From positions 66,007,865 to 66,071,864 of the forward strand of contig NC_134843.1 of NCBI RefSeq assembly GCF_965363235.1: a DNA stretch of 64,000 bases, read 5' to 3'. Positions 35,215 through 46,790 of the stretch are shown piece by piece. Made by a program: the position numbers and the translations under genes. Source of the stretch: Mytilus galloprovincialis. Its lineage: Eukaryota > Mollusca > Bivalvia > Mytilida > Mytilidae. Position 1 is the first letter of the stretch, and every line of letters starts with the position of its first letter. Below the pieces are notes generated by a model. That model worked only from the letters and a program-made list of their open reading frames with translations, did not search any database and was not told the origin of the DNA.

Positions 35215-35510
35215 CATTGCAATAAAGATGCGAGGTTTTGCTTGGCACAAAACCAGGTACAACCCACCATTTTTTCTTTAAATGTCCTATACCATATTAG
35301 GAAAATGGAAGTTGTTATCTTATGTTTCTTTTCTGTGTGTGCTGCGTTGTGTTTTTTTTCACTTTTCAGTTTTTCTGTTGTTTCGTTGCTTTCCTCTTAC
35401 AGTTGATGTGTTTCCCTCGGTTTTATTTTGGTAACCGGATTTGTTTTTTCTCAATCGATTCGAGAATTTCGAACAGTGGTATACTACTGTTGCCTGTATT
35501 GGTTATTCAG
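35215..35510 (-). repeat. Dispersed repeat M4, minus copy
   Basis: 'gcacaaaaccaggtacaacc', 'tgtgtgtgctgcgttgtgtt' and 'gtggtatactactgttgcct' are the inverse of M4 at 25250. Confidence 0.7.
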
Positions 35511-36134
35511 TTGGTAATTATCTTGTAGATTTATAGCCCAGCAACAAAGATATTGATGTTAATTTAATATCTAAATGTAACAGTTACTGTCATGTTATTA
35601 CCGCTATTCTAACTACTTTCAAAATGATAAGATCTAGTACATCAAATTCACAGATAGAGGGTATTGACCAAGTTGTAGTTATAACAATAAAGTTATCTCA
35701 GCACAATGTCAGACTGACATTTTAACACTATACGTGTATATTTTTCAGTCTTGCTATGTGCAAAAATATAGGACAATTCCAAGAACATATTCCAATATTA
35801 AGGACTGGTACAAAAATCATACATTATACACAATCCGTGTTCTTACTCTATTTTCAAATAACAAGATTTCAAAAGTCTGTTATAAATTGACCATATCCTT
35901 TATTTAATGATATAAAACAAAGAAATATTTGGCGGAAAATGCTTCTTTCTTAATTTTGACATACATTTAACATGGGCACTTGACATTGCTTTTTAAAGTG
36001 TAAGTAATGCAACTATAAAATAAAAGTACGGATAGAAGGGTACGAATTTAACGGCACTACATGGAGAAAGTCAGACGAATCCAAATATTTGACAGAAAAA
36101 AAACGAAAAAACAACAAAACTAGCAAAAATGATG

Positions 36135-36696
36135 AAGGGGGCTCCTGGGTATAAATCTTTTTTTTTCTAATATAGGATTTCGCTATATTTTTTTATAAAT
36201 GAACTTTATCCTATACTTAAAAGAAAAATGAAATAAAAAAATGGAGTCACCGTTCATTTAACTCACAATCATCCTCCGGAAGAAGCATACATTTTTGTTA
36301 ATGGCCTTTTTTTCTGTTGAACCAATAGGCGAAATTGAGGTAATATCGAAATAAAAAAATAACCTAATTACAGAAATCGCTTAAATTTTACAATTATTTA
36401 GTTTATGTATAGCTTATTTGAAAACAATAATAAATATATAGGTCACCATGAGTTAAAAAAGATATTTAAAATTTAATGCCAAAAAATGGCATTTTTGCAC
36501 CAAAGGGAGATAATTTGGAGCTTTTCCAATGATATAAACATTTTAAAAGTCTTCTGGGGCCGATATGAATTGATTTTTTTGGTTGATTTTTGTACCAAAT
36601 CATAAAGTAATAACTAATAGTGTAATGAATAAAATTTGTAATAAAAAAATAATGGTTTAATTTTTTCCTGAAATTTTTGTACCCACGAGCCTCCTT
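36135..36696. mobile_element. TIR MITE, ends AAGGGGGCTCCTGGGTA
   Basis: Left AAGGGGGCTCCTGGGTATAA; right end, on the minus strand, AAGGAGGCTCGTGGGTACAA. About 560 bp with no ORF. Internal block 'gagataatttggagcttttc' is part of a repeat I recognise from mussel sequence. Confidence 0.7.
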
Positions 36697-36779
36697 AAAA
36701 CCTCATTTATACATACTTTGAAATATTATTTGCCGATGCTTCATTTTGAATACAACTTACAAGAACCATAGTAATGCTG

Positions 36780-36910
36780 GCTAATAAAAGAGGGGTGAAC
36801 GATACATAAGTGGCATATGAAATCATAATTCGAAAACTAACTGACAACGCCATAAAAGAAAAAAGACCAAAAGATAAACAATAGTATACAAAACTCAAAC
36901 CTATCCAAAT
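36780..36910 (+). repeat. Dispersed repeat M5, diverged copy
   Basis: 'actgacaacgccataaaaga' and 'gataaacaatagtatacaaa' resemble the M5 copies at 37385 and 41710. Confidence 0.5.
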
Positions 36911-37170
36911 TCCGCGAGTTATCTCAAGGGTGATTGACAGGTAAGACGATCCTCCTTTTAGTAAGTAAGTAAAATAATATCTTTTGCATTTTTTATTATC
37001 AAACAGTGTGAAACACTGATTGATCATTCGCTTGATATCTTAAAGGGATTCACGTGTAGTTATCTTATGGTTGTTAGAAATTGTTAACCTACACGTACAA
37101 ATTTTATAAAGCGTTGAATGTTTCAGGTAAAAAAATATTGATAACACAGTGACTTTAAATATAAACTGAC

Positions 37171-37374
37171 TTTTTTCACATATGAATCTGAGTTGGTCGC
37201 TACATAAGGCATCCCCCCATTTGAAGTCTAAGTGCATCGTGATGCGAATACAATTTTCTCCTGCAGAGTTACTTGGTTCTGTTGCATACCAATCAGTAAA
37301 TGAAAATTTTGTCACACTACTGACCCACATCCAAGAACCTTCACTTTGTCAGTCACTTTCATCTAGCCAGTAAG
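37171..37374 (-). pseudogene. PAN/apple-C-type lectin gene, exon 4 (C-terminal half of lectin domain), with an in-frame stop
   Basis: Minus-strand exon between acceptor TTTTGTAG (AG at 37376-37375) and donor GTCAGT (from 37170). It encodes YWLDESD, a TGA at 37351-37349, then QSEGSWMWVSS, DWYATEPSNSAGENC and CSDQLRFICEK. The WMWV strand, an EPSN motif where many C-type lectins have the calcium-binding EPN/QPD loop, ENC, and the terminal WGD..C..FICEK are all classic C-type lectin features. Entry phase matches exon 3. The stop falls before the sugar-binding region, so as read the lectin domain would be truncated. A downstream cryptic acceptor is conceivable but would remove conserved core. A further 3' exon is expected but not found. 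Confidence 0.75.
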
Positions 37375-37384
37375 CTACAAAAGA

Positions 37385-37510
37385 AGGGCGAAAGATACCA
37401 AAGGGACAGTCAAACTCATAGATCGAAAATAAACTGAGAACGCCATGGGTAAAGATAAAAAGACAAACAGACAAATAATAGTACAGAAGACACATAGAAA
37501 ACTAAAGACT
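37385..37510 (+). repeat. Dispersed repeat M5
   Basis: 'aagataccaaagggacagtc', 'aaactcatagatcgaaaata'. Same family as 41710. Lies in an intron of the lectin gene. Confidence 0.7.
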
Positions 37511-38023
37511 AAAAGTTATTCAAAGTTAATGCATGTAAAAAACTACAAACTATTTTCACATTATGAGAATAATGTAGATTATTACAGATACAATTTAAAT
37601 ATGGTAAACATGGTCAAGAACAATCAATGGCCACCTTTGCATGGTATTCTTATAATCAATACAGATAAACAATACCAAGAAATGAGGCGTATAAATATTA
37701 TTAGCGTATGAATACATATTAATTTATCGCATATTCATATCCGTACACTGCAGCTGAGCAAAAATGTTGACACCATGTGTAGGAAATACACTTAATGATA
37801 CAATATTCGTTATACCAAAATGTTTTAGCTTTTGAAAATAAAATGTTCATGACTTAATAAAATACGATTTATGAAAATTCAACAGATCTGGAATGGTCTT
37901 ACTGTACATGAAAAAAATTAAAACCGTTACCGTTACTTTCTTGGTGATTCATGACGTTGCAATATATATATTCATTAGTAAAAATGTTATGTTTGATAAG
38001 TACATTGCATTTAATATACATAC

Positions 38024-38117
38024 ATTTGTCATATACATCTGCTGTCATCTTCAAAAAGTCGCTTTCACAACTAGAACCGACTTCTACTAGCCTACTTCCA
38101 TTATACTCGCACGTCAG
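38024..38117 (-). pseudogene. PAN/apple-C-type lectin gene, exon 3
   Basis: 94-bp minus-strand exon between acceptor TTATTATAG (AG at 38119-38118) and donor AAAT|GTATGT. It encodes LTCEYNGSRLVEVGSS, then CESDFLKMTADVYDK: the second helix and following strand of a C-type lectin domain (C..NGSRLVEV..E..FL). It enters in phase 0 after TWDQAR of exon 2 and leaves in phase 1, completing a serine codon with exon 4. No stop within this exon. The fit of both junctions is the main support for the model. Confidence 0.78.
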
Positions 38118-38295
38118 CTATAATAACAAACATCAAATGGTATTACGATATTTCACTGGTCATGCATATTGCTTTATATCATGTAAAGATTAGAATTTAT
38201 ATGCTTTCAATAAACGTGCAAAACTATGAAATATGAAACAGTATAGATAAATGGATTGTATACGTGAAGTGAATCCAATCGTTGCCTTTCTGGTA

Positions 38296-38317
38296 GTTTC
38301 TAAAGCTCTTTAGAAAC
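38296..38317. other. Short perfect hairpin
   Basis: GTTTCTAAAG-CT-CTTTAGAAAC, ten-base arms with a two-base loop, in an intron of the lectin gene. No function inferred. Confidence 0.6.
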
Positions 38318-38863
38318 ATTTTATATTTTCCTATACTATTGAAAATGTATCATATATCTTTTATAAATAATAATCTTGTGTTATGTACGACTTTTGTCTT
38401 CAATATTTGTCCACGGGATCCAAGGTTAATAATTAAATCATTGGATCAAAACATTAGTATCAAATTGATAACTATAAGTCAAAAGTTCTATTGGTGAAAT
38501 CCTAATCGACAGATACCAAAGTTGCAGAGAGCATGTTGATATCAGCCATTTTTTTTATAATTTGCTTATTTGTTTCATCACTGGCAATCACTGGTAGGCG
38601 GTATATTGAAACCCGTCAACTACCTTGCAAACATACTAAACATATAACGTTTACGAATAATGAGTGAACATATTTTCTTACTACAATATAAACTAGAAAT
38701 TAAATATTAGATTGTATGCATGTCTGATGTATATTTGTCTCATATTTTTATTTTCTTTTGTAAATGAAACTACAGTTTTCACCTCTTTCAAAATTCAACA
38801 ATAATAAGGGATGTAACAATGTCAGTAGCAATATATCATGTCCATAAAAAACATAATACAAAC

Positions 38864-38952
38864 CCTAGCTTGGTCCCAAGTTTTTTCCTCATCGCTAAAG
38901 TAGTAGCATTTATTTTCGTACTTTAACCATCTGTTTGGACATGCAAATGAAA
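38864..38952 (-). pseudogene. PAN/apple-C-type lectin gene, exon 2 (start of lectin domain)
   Basis: Minus-strand exon after a strong acceptor, TATTCTTTACTTTTAG (AG at 38954-38953), ending CAAGCTAGG|GTTTGT. It encodes (V)SFACPNRWLKYENKCYYF, then SDEEKTWDQAR: the opening disulfide and first helix of a C-type lectin domain. The G left by exon 1 at 40390 plus TT gives valine, so it joins the PAN exon in phase. A rival reading starts at the in-frame ATG at 39004 with a signal-like stretch; the strong acceptor and phase match make the spliced version more likely. Confidence 0.78.
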
Positions 38953-39034
38953 CTAAAAGTAAAGAATAAAATAACTTCAGAACATTGATAAAAAAACTGG
39001 ACATCGTTCCCAAAACATTCGTCCTTGTATACAG

Positions 39035-39609
39035 AGCTTACGTCAGTTGTTTGTCTAATCGTAAGATTATTACTTTTTCATAAAAAAAATCGTAAGCTCT
39101 TTTCGTAGATTCGATCGAAAAGTAACGAGTGGCAATACGTCGTCATACAATGTATGTCACATGGTATTGGTTTTTTAAACATGTTGTTTTTCCAAAATCA
39201 ACATTACATTATCTTACTCAACAATAAAATTCAATGGGGTGAATCGAAGACATATATCCATGTTATATATATTTTTTTTTTATCAATTGAAACTGAAGTT
39301 TAAAACTCCTGAATTAATCATCAAATCTATATTCCTATATTAAAGCGTATTTTAATTGAACTTAAACGAACATCTTGCTTCAAATATTCCAAATCTTTGG
39401 CAATGAAAACCTTAAAATTGATTGAACTAGCACAGCATTAGTGACATCTTCTTACACAAACATGTTGATAACATCTTTTTAGTAAGTAGCCAAATTTTAA
39501 GCATTTTCATTTATAATTTCACAACATATTTTCAAATATCCATCTAAGAAAGTTTTAAAAAACTAAGAAAAGTAATTTATTAAAAAAAAAACAATAATGT
39601 GTCCAAAGT
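39035..39609. other. Intron 1 of the lectin gene, nothing recognised
   Basis: AT-rich sequence with no exon or repeat that I can match. Confidence 0.35.
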
Positions 39610-39615
39610 ACACGA

Positions 39616-39980
39616 ATGCCCCACTCGCACTATTATTGTCTATGTTCTATGGACCATGAAATTGGGGTGAAAAAAACTCTAATTTGGAATTTGAATTAGA
39701 AACATAATATCATAGGGAACATGTATATTAAGTTTCAAGTTGACTGGATTTCATCTGCATCAAAAACTACCTTGACCAAAAACTTTAACATCAATTTCTA
39801 CTATCATTTTCTATGTTCAGTGGACCGTGAAATTGGGGACCAAAAACTTTTACCTGAAGCGGGACAGACGGACGAACGGACGAATGGAAGAACACACGAA
39901 CGGACAAACGAACGAATGAACGAACAGACGCACAGAACAGAAAACATACTGCCCCTCTACTATTGTAGGTGGGGCATAAA
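39616..39980 (+). mobile_element. Pearl-like element with two core copies and an ACGA/ACGG microsatellite
   Basis: Ends ATGCCCCAC at the left and GTGGGGCAT at the right. Two core copies marked 'tctatgttctatggaccatg' (39639) and 'tctatgttcagtggaccgtg' (39810), about 171 bp apart. A tetranucleotide-rich tract (gacggacgaacggacgaatg) lies at about 39865-39935. Same architecture as 6200-7158. Inserted in intron 1 of the lectin gene. Confidence 0.75.
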
Positions 39981-40389
39981 ATATCCCCAGGGTAACTCGT
40001 AGTCTATTGTTTCTGATAAAAAGGCACACATTCCTGAATTACCCATGTTAAATTTTGTGACTGAGTAGACATCAGTAAAAAGTTTTATGTATAAGATGTT
40101 TTATGGTGGATGAGTATTTTATTCCATAATTTAATAAGCAATCCAAACATTGAAATTATCTGGTATTACAATACTTTGCAAACTTACAAATAGAAATACG
40201 AGTTCTTGCTTTTGGGCATGGCTTAAACTTTTTATAAAAATACAGGTGTAGTGATGTTATGTCTATTTCTTGATTCTTTTCCAAGGCATCCATCGGGATT
40301 GTATAAACATTCATAATTAAATTTTCACCAACCCGTAATAATACAAGAGATAATAATTATTTCCAAATCAAGTAAAACAGCAAACTTAC

Positions 40390-40696
40390 CTGTATTTTTC
40401 TTTAATATAAGTGAATCTTTTGAAGACTCATATCTTGGGCAACAAGATTCATCTAAGTAGCAGTGTTTTGTTTTCATGTCATAACTACCATAGCAACAAT
40501 CTTGTATGGAGCACAATGACGCACACACAGCTGGAGATAATCGTTGCTTTATTTCTGATGTACTGGTAGGAAGAATTCTTCTGTCTTTTGTAGTAACAAA
40601 GACGTGTTTTTAAACATTCAGTTCTGCAAAACCCGTTGAGAACATCACACACAAAAACAGAATAGAAAAATCATCTTCCGTTTGCGACATCAACAT
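40390..40696 (-). pseudogene. PAN/apple-C-type lectin gene, exon 1 (signal peptide and PAN-like domain), with an in-frame stop
   Basis: ATG at 40696 on the minus strand starts MLMSQTEDDFSILFLCVMFS then TGFAELNV. A TAA follows at 40612-40610, then the same frame continues KHVFVTTKDRRILPTSTSEI and a cysteine-rich segment, AVCASLCSIQDCCYGSYDMK, HCYLDESCC, to ATACAG|GTAAGT (exon end 40390). The second part is a PAN/apple-like module (protein or carbohydrate binding). A hydrophobic ILFLCVMFSTGFA before the stop is a plausible signal peptide. Because frame, splice donor and downstream exon phases all still fit, the stop looks recent. With the second stop in exon 4 the gene is probably non-functional, unless the assembly has errors. 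Confidence 0.72.
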
Positions 40697-40737
40697 GGTA
40701 AAGAATTGTCAGATTGTATGTAATGCTTATTAGAACT

Positions 40738-40746
40738 TATATATAT
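40738..40746 (-). promoter_or_regulatory. TATA box of the PAN-lectin gene
   Basis: TATATATAA on the minus strand, 42 bases upstream of the ATG, giving a very short 5' UTR. Confidence 0.55.
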
Positions 40747-40749
40747 CTC

Positions 40750-41705
40750 CGAAAGAACATTTATAAAAAGCAGACACTTAAAAAGATAGCAAACACTATA
40801 ATAACAAAAAGCATTCAAATAATTTTACAAATAATATTTACTAAATGAAACACAAATTGAGAACCAATTGAAATATTATCATCTATACTATTGGATGAAA
40901 TCTAACATGCATGAGCTGGTTATAAAATTCCGCCCATTTGATAATCAAAAATGCATTCTCAGCAAAGTTAGTAGGCTGTGGTTGTGTATAATTATTATAC
41001 AACCGAAATGTACTTTTTTCATTTGCTGAAGTCATTAGTACAACTCTGTTATTTATTTAAAAAAATGTTAGTTTTAACGAAGACAACATAAAGGACTACG
41101 TGATAAATGAACAGTGTAATGCATTTGGTATTAATGTAATTAAACTATTGAGCTCGACTAATTGAACGGGGAAGATAATTTAGAACTAATATAAATATTT
41201 CAAAATAATTACATTTTTTAACTTCCTGGAAGACCTATTCATATTAAGTCTGAAGAATAAAACCGAATATAAACAAAAGACGAACAGTTTATTTTTGAAT
41301 TTTATTTTGTAGATTTAAACAAACAATTAGTTCCTATGACAGAAAATTTAATACACCATTCACTTTGAGTTATGCCTATCTCATTTCTTGTTTCTTTTTA
41401 TCATCAAGGTTATATGGGGAAAGGGGATGTTTTTCTTCAAAGACTTTTCTCTAATTGTTCTGCACCAACTGATAGTTTCTATTAAAACTATTTGTGAATG
41501 TGTTGATCATCCACTAAACAATAACTTCAGAAAAACATCGTTATGCTTTAATCGCTTCTTAATTTACCCTAAATTTAGCTTACTGGGAACGTTACTACAG
41601 CCAATAATGTATAAGCAGTAAAAATTGCAATTTTCTAGATGTGTCAATTTCAGTTTCACAAGAGAAACGCAAAGCACACACTAATTATTTTAATCTGCCA
41701 TGTGT
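40750..41705. other. Upstream spacer, nothing recognised
   Basis: AT-rich; the 77-codon ORF at 41388 shows no family features. Confidence 0.4.
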
Positions 41706-41709
41706 GGAT

Positions 41710-43500
41710 AAAAGAGGGACAAAAGATACCAAAGGGACAGTCAAACTCAGAAATTTAAAATAAACTGACAACGCCATAACTAAAAATAAAAAAGCAAACA
41801 AACAAACAATAGTAAACATGACACAACATAGAAAACTAAAGAATAAACAACACGAACCCCACCAAAAACTAGGGGTGATATCAGATGCTCCGGAAGGGTA
41901 AGCAGATCCTGCTCCACATGTGGCTCCAGTCGTGTTGCTTATGTGATAACAAATCTGGTAACTAGTCTAATTCGGTAGGTCACATTCATGAAAGGGAAGG
42001 GGATTGTAGTTACGACGTAAGGAACATATCCGATATCATTTGTGAAACAGTTATTCCATAACGGTCAACCAACTCGTGATGGCGTCAGTAAAATTTACGA
42101 AAGGATAATTTCAACTTCACCATTTGGAACTCTTGGTTTAATAGCTTCCTTGTGAGCAATAACCCTCTATCAAGAAAATCATGATAGGAAATGAAAGGAC
42201 GGGAATATCGTATCAATTGGGAGATATATACCCCGTATGCAGGTGCTGCTGGAATGTTGCTACTTAGAAATGGAAAGTTCACAATTGGAAAGCTGAAATC
42301 ATCTCTTTTGTCGTAAAATTTTGTTTTCAATTGACCCTCATTGTCAATTTATAGATATAAGTCAAGATATGAGGCCGACTTAACTGTATCTGTAGTATCC
42401 TTTATCTTTAGTTCGATGGGATAGATGCGTTCCACATAGTCACCATATTTTGAATTATTTAATGAAAGAACATCATCTATATAGCGGAAAGTAGAGTTAA
42501 AGGATATTGCTAACTTCTTGTCTTTCTTCCTAAAAAGTTCCTGCATGAAGTCAGCCTCATAAAGAAACAAATTGGCAAGTAGAGGGGCACAGTTTGTTCC
42601 CATTGGAATGCCGACAGTCTGTTGAAAAACACACCCTCCAAGCGTAACAAATATGTTGCCAATCAAGAAATCAAGCATCTTGATAATATCAGTTTCAGAG
42701 AAGTTTTTGTGTGAATCAGAGTGATCCTTTACAAAGTAGGATTTATCCCTCCCTAAGACAAGATACATGTATCTACGTTGGCCATTTTTTTTATGAAGCA
42801 AAACAATACCAACTCTTTCAATTTGTCTTTTAGTTTGGAATGTAGAATACTTGTGTAAAGAGTAGAAAAGTCAAATGTTTTAATACTGTTACAAGATGAA
42901 ATAAGAGAGGACCGTATCATAATCCTTGGCTAAGAAAGATGAGGCTGTCATTGACAATTCAATATTTTCCTAACAAATATAATTTTATAATCTATCAGTA
43001 AGTTGAGGTAACACTGGTATAAGAGTTTATTAAATTTGATGCAACAGTCATACAAGGGAGAGGTTTTGCCATCTATAAAACCATGTTAAATCCACAATTT
43101 TCTACATAAGAAAATGCCTGTCAGGAACATGATAGATGTTATCAATTCGTTTGATGTGTTTCAGCGTATGATTTTAGGGCCATTTCGTTTTAAATTTTCC
43201 TCAGAAGGTCAGTATTTTTGTGATTTTACTTTTTAACAGTTACATTTAGATGTCGGTTTCAGCAGGGATGGTTGACGTCATTGTGATGACCTCGGTAACA
43301 AACTACAAGTTTTATCAAAATTTATAGAACCTACACCCGATTGTTCCTATATGTAGAGCGATCAATCCCTTTTCCTCTAATTTGAGGTGAAAATATGGGA
43401 ACGCAAGTCTCAGCCATATGTTTCCCTTTCCTGAATTAATGGACAATTCCTAGTGTAGATATTAACAGGTTCAATAAGGTTTGACTATTCCGAAAACAAA
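41710..43500 (-). mobile_element. Penelope-like retroelement, degenerate, reverse-transcriptase region
   Basis: Minus-strand remnant. Reverse-transcriptase motifs are legible at 42349-42801: GIPMGTNCAPLLANLFLYEA, and the catalytic box as FRYIDDVLSLNN. The same frame continues beyond a stop as KTKFYDKRDDFSFPIVNFPF and SQLIRYSR (to about 42085). The motif set resembles Penelope-like elements more than LINE or LTR reverse transcriptases; no endonuclease domain is legible. The 3' side (41710-42080) is a repeat (M5, 'accaaagggacagtcaaact') that recurs separately at 31430-31800, 37385 and 52840. Upstream sequence to about 43500 still shows element-like similarity but no open frame. Inactive. Confidence 0.72.
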
Positions 43501-43824
43501 CTGAAAACATCATGGCTAAAACAATAAGAAAGGAAACAAACAACACAAGGGGCGGTAGCAGGTGGCCTGGTAGAGTTACAGGTAGACCGGATTAATAACA
43601 AGTCGTTTCTGTAGAACAAAGTTAAAAGAGTGCGGCAGTATAATTCTTATCACAGTGCTTCGTTTTGTTATTAGATAAGAGAATTGGAATATCATCTTAG
43701 AAGATTATAAATTTATCGCACTGCAACGGATTTCTTAAAAGTAGCTATTAATGCAAGATTAATTCAAATGCATTGGTAAGCTTGGTAGATGTAACAACAA
43801 TGGCAGACTTATGATTTAATTCTA

Positions 43825-43985
43825 AAGACGCGCGCTTCATCTTCATAAGAATCATCAGTGACGCTCATATCAAAATAGTAAGAAAACCAAACAAGTTTTC
43901 AGTTGAAGATCATTGATGACCCAACATTCAAAAAGTTGTGCCAAATTCGGCTAAGGTTATCTATGCCTGGGATTAGAAAATCCTT
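43825..43985 (-). repeat. Dispersed repeat M2, minus copy
   Basis: 'gacgcgcgcttcatcttcat', 'atcatcagtgacgctcatat', 'gtgccaaattcggctaaggt'. Confidence 0.7.
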
Positions 43986-44289
43986 AGTATTTCGAATAAT
44001 AATGACGAAAATGAGCACCCAACTCTAAGCTGTATTCTATCACTGACACAAAATATTCATAATTCAAAAAAAAAAATCATAAGAAACCAATGAATGTTCT
44101 GAAAGTTTCAAAAATGATCATCAAAGAGCTGAAAGCTCTGAGGAAAAATGACGCCACTGCCTCTAATATTGGGATATTTTTTATGCAAGTCTTGATTTTC
44201 GCATACCGAAATAAGTTTAACATTGCAAGATGTCTCGTAAGCATATAACTAATATTCGTATATGTGTGTGTGAAGTGAAGATGACAACT

Positions 44290-44556
44290 GACTGGTTTTT
44301 TTTTTTGTACAAATAAATAGGCCAAGACTATCTAAATGATCTACAATATCCAATAACTACTGGCTGTTTTTATTGTACAAATAAATAAGTCAAGTATACT
44401 GGAATGATCTAAAATATCCAGTGACTACTAGCTGTTCTTTTGAACTAATAAATAGGTCAAGACTATTTAAATGATCGACAATATCCAATGACTACTGGCT
44501 GTTCTTTTGTACATACTAAATAAAGACTACCTGAATGATCTCAAGTATTTTAAGCA
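44290..44556 (+). repeat. 68-bp tandem repeat, about 3.9 copies
   Basis: Units begin ACTGGCTGTT and contain 'tgtacaaataaataggtcaa' and 'aatgatctacaatatccaat'; starts near 44291, 44359, 44427 and 44494. Non-coding. Confidence 0.85.
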
Positions 44557-44559
44557 ATG

Positions 44560-46300
44560 TGTAATTTTTTTCTTGCAATTACATTTTTCTCAATCAAGAG
44601 TACAGACTAATAGTTGGGCTATTCTTTAAGCTTGAAGATCACGCTAAATTGTACAGTAAACGCCTTGAACCACCTTGAAAAGAAGAACCGATCCAACGCA
44701 TAAAAAAAATGGAATGTAACTGCCATTTCAGATCTGCAAGAAAACAAGCAAGGAAGGTTAGTTCGCTTGATTTTTAACGAAGGTGATCGTTAAGGTCTGA
44801 AACAAACCACTTATCTTGAAAGGATGAAAATGAAGGCATCATCATAGCCATACCAGGCAAAATAGTTTAAATAAATATGCTTGATACTAAGAATAGCTTT
44901 ACAAGGGCATTCAATATAACAGCTGTCAACACGAACCAGTTCAATAGTCATTAGTTTATATGGTAAGAATGATACTGGTATGGCCACACAACGAACCAAC
45001 ATCCAGTAATATCTTTGGGTTGCAGACAGCACTTACCATTCCGCAGCTATAAGAGTTTAATTGTGCAACTCCACTTCGAAAGGATATAGCTGCAACTTAT
45101 GAGTCCACAAATAGAGTAATATTTCTCAATAATTGTGAAATTGATTCATTTTAAAATGTCCATGTAAAGCTTTTTATAGTGGCCTTCATCAACTAAGAAC
45201 AGTTGAACAATGTGGGAAACTTATTCCATGTGCAACATCTTTGTTTCCTTACAACAAAGGACTCTATGTCTGCTCTTTTCGCATCTGCTTTGCATTGTAA
45301 ATCCTCACGTGTCCTCTTTTGGTGTCCGAAATATTCCTTCCAGTCTACATTGCTCATTCGTTTTTTCAACTCCATTGATTTCAATACCTACAATAATTTC
45401 CTTTTCTACATAGAGTGGTCATAAATTATATTGCATATATACATTTGTGTGTGGAAGAAAGTTACTTAGGCTAACCTGCAAGTAAAAGACACTGTGAATT
45501 ACTTAAGATACATTTATTCATGCATGGGTTTTTTTACCACTTGGTAAATAACTGATATAATAAGAAACAATCGTTTACGAACGATTGGCAAAACTAGTTG
45601 TAAATACATAAAATCATAAGTATCAATGAAAATAACAATATATTGTAGCGAATAATGATATACTGGAAATTTATGTTTTCAAAATTACCATCATTCAAGA
45701 TGGCCACCAGAACTTTAATTTACGAGTCCTCAGATGATAGTCTTTGTCATTAGTGACGAATACACGAAAGAATATTGAAATTGGAAAAGTCATGTATTTT
45801 TAATATAAATTAAAACAAATACAAGCAACTTCAAAATGGCCGCCCAGAACCGCCATTTTGATTTTCTGAATTGGGTCTATAGCTATAAATGTTACTTATG
45901 ACCTCAACTAAAATTCTGCAAAATTAAGCTTTTACCACAATCTCAACAATTGTTTCACAAATCGACTGCTGGACTAATATTGATATTTTATAACAACTCT
46001 GCCCATGACCCATATAATTGATATTCATTCTTTAACCATATTTCATAGTAAGCTAGTTTTTTTTTTATTTTGCACTAACCCACCATCTTTCATGTCAAAT
46101 TTATGTCTCCATTTTAAGTTTATGCCAGTGACTTATCATGGTATTAAACACAATTCCAAGTAATTATGCTGTTATAGTGGATTACCATATATTCAACTTA
46201 GGTGGCATTCCAGTCATTGAAATTTGTGTCAGATTAGAGCAATGAACTAGACCTTTATGAATGGATCTCATCATTTAATATAGTATGCGACCCCTGCCCG
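44560..46300. other. No supported gene
   Basis: Holds unpaired repeat-like text (for example 'aaaatggccgcccagaaccg' near 45836) and a minus-strand ORF at 45193-45384 with charged, protein-like composition (MELKKRMSNVDWKEYFGHQK) but no splice or family support. Left uncalled. Confidence 0.35.
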
Positions 46301-46320
46301 ATAACGAAAATAAACAAGCT

Positions 46321-46790
46321 TGAAAGGATACATGTCAATCGGCAAAATTTATCACCAGAGATTACAAGTCAAGAGAGGACAGATACGTCTCCAAAATTCT
46401 TGCCAAACTGGAACTACAACAAGATCTTTAGACAAGGACGAACAAGGCGTTGTAGCCAAAATTGTATTTATGTAAAAAGAAGTTGAGGGGCTGATTCACG
46501 CTATTGAACCAGACGAATTCCTCAAAAAAGCATGTCCGAAGAGACCCATAACTGCCGAGAAATTCAAAGAATACCACGCAACAATTATTGTGGAAAAGCA
46601 AGTGAAGAATAACTCTAACATTCCACCAAGTAAAACACCGTGCAATATTCAAACTTATCCTTTGAAAGACAGTGATTGCTTTGAATTAGCTAGACGACAC
46701 TGTTGTGCACGCATCAAACGTAGAGAGCTTCAAATCTGTTTTCACGCCCTGGCAATATATCGGGGGCGCTCTCTCGAACCGTTGTATTAA
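46321..46790 (+). pseudogene. Unrecognised coding-like frame with one internal stop
   Basis: One plus-strand frame stays open from about 46321 to 46790 apart from a single TAA. It reads GYMSIGKIYHQRLQVKRGQ.., DKDEQGVVAKIVFM, stop, KEVEGLIHAIEPDEFLKKAC.., AEKFKEYHATIIVEKQVKNN. Amino-acid composition is protein-like and not explained by a simple repeat. I do not recognise the family; it could be a decayed transposon gene or host exon. Confidence 0.3.

Noticed and set aside
38822-39013. Lectin gene starting at the ATG at 39004 with its own signal peptide
   Set aside because: A very strong splice acceptor lies inside that stretch, and the exon joins the PAN exon at 40390 in phase; the separate-start reading is less likely though not excluded.
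45193-45384. Charged minus ORF (MELKKRMSNVDWKEYFGHQK)
   Set aside because: Composition is suggestive, but there is no domain, splice evidence or paralogue in the window.
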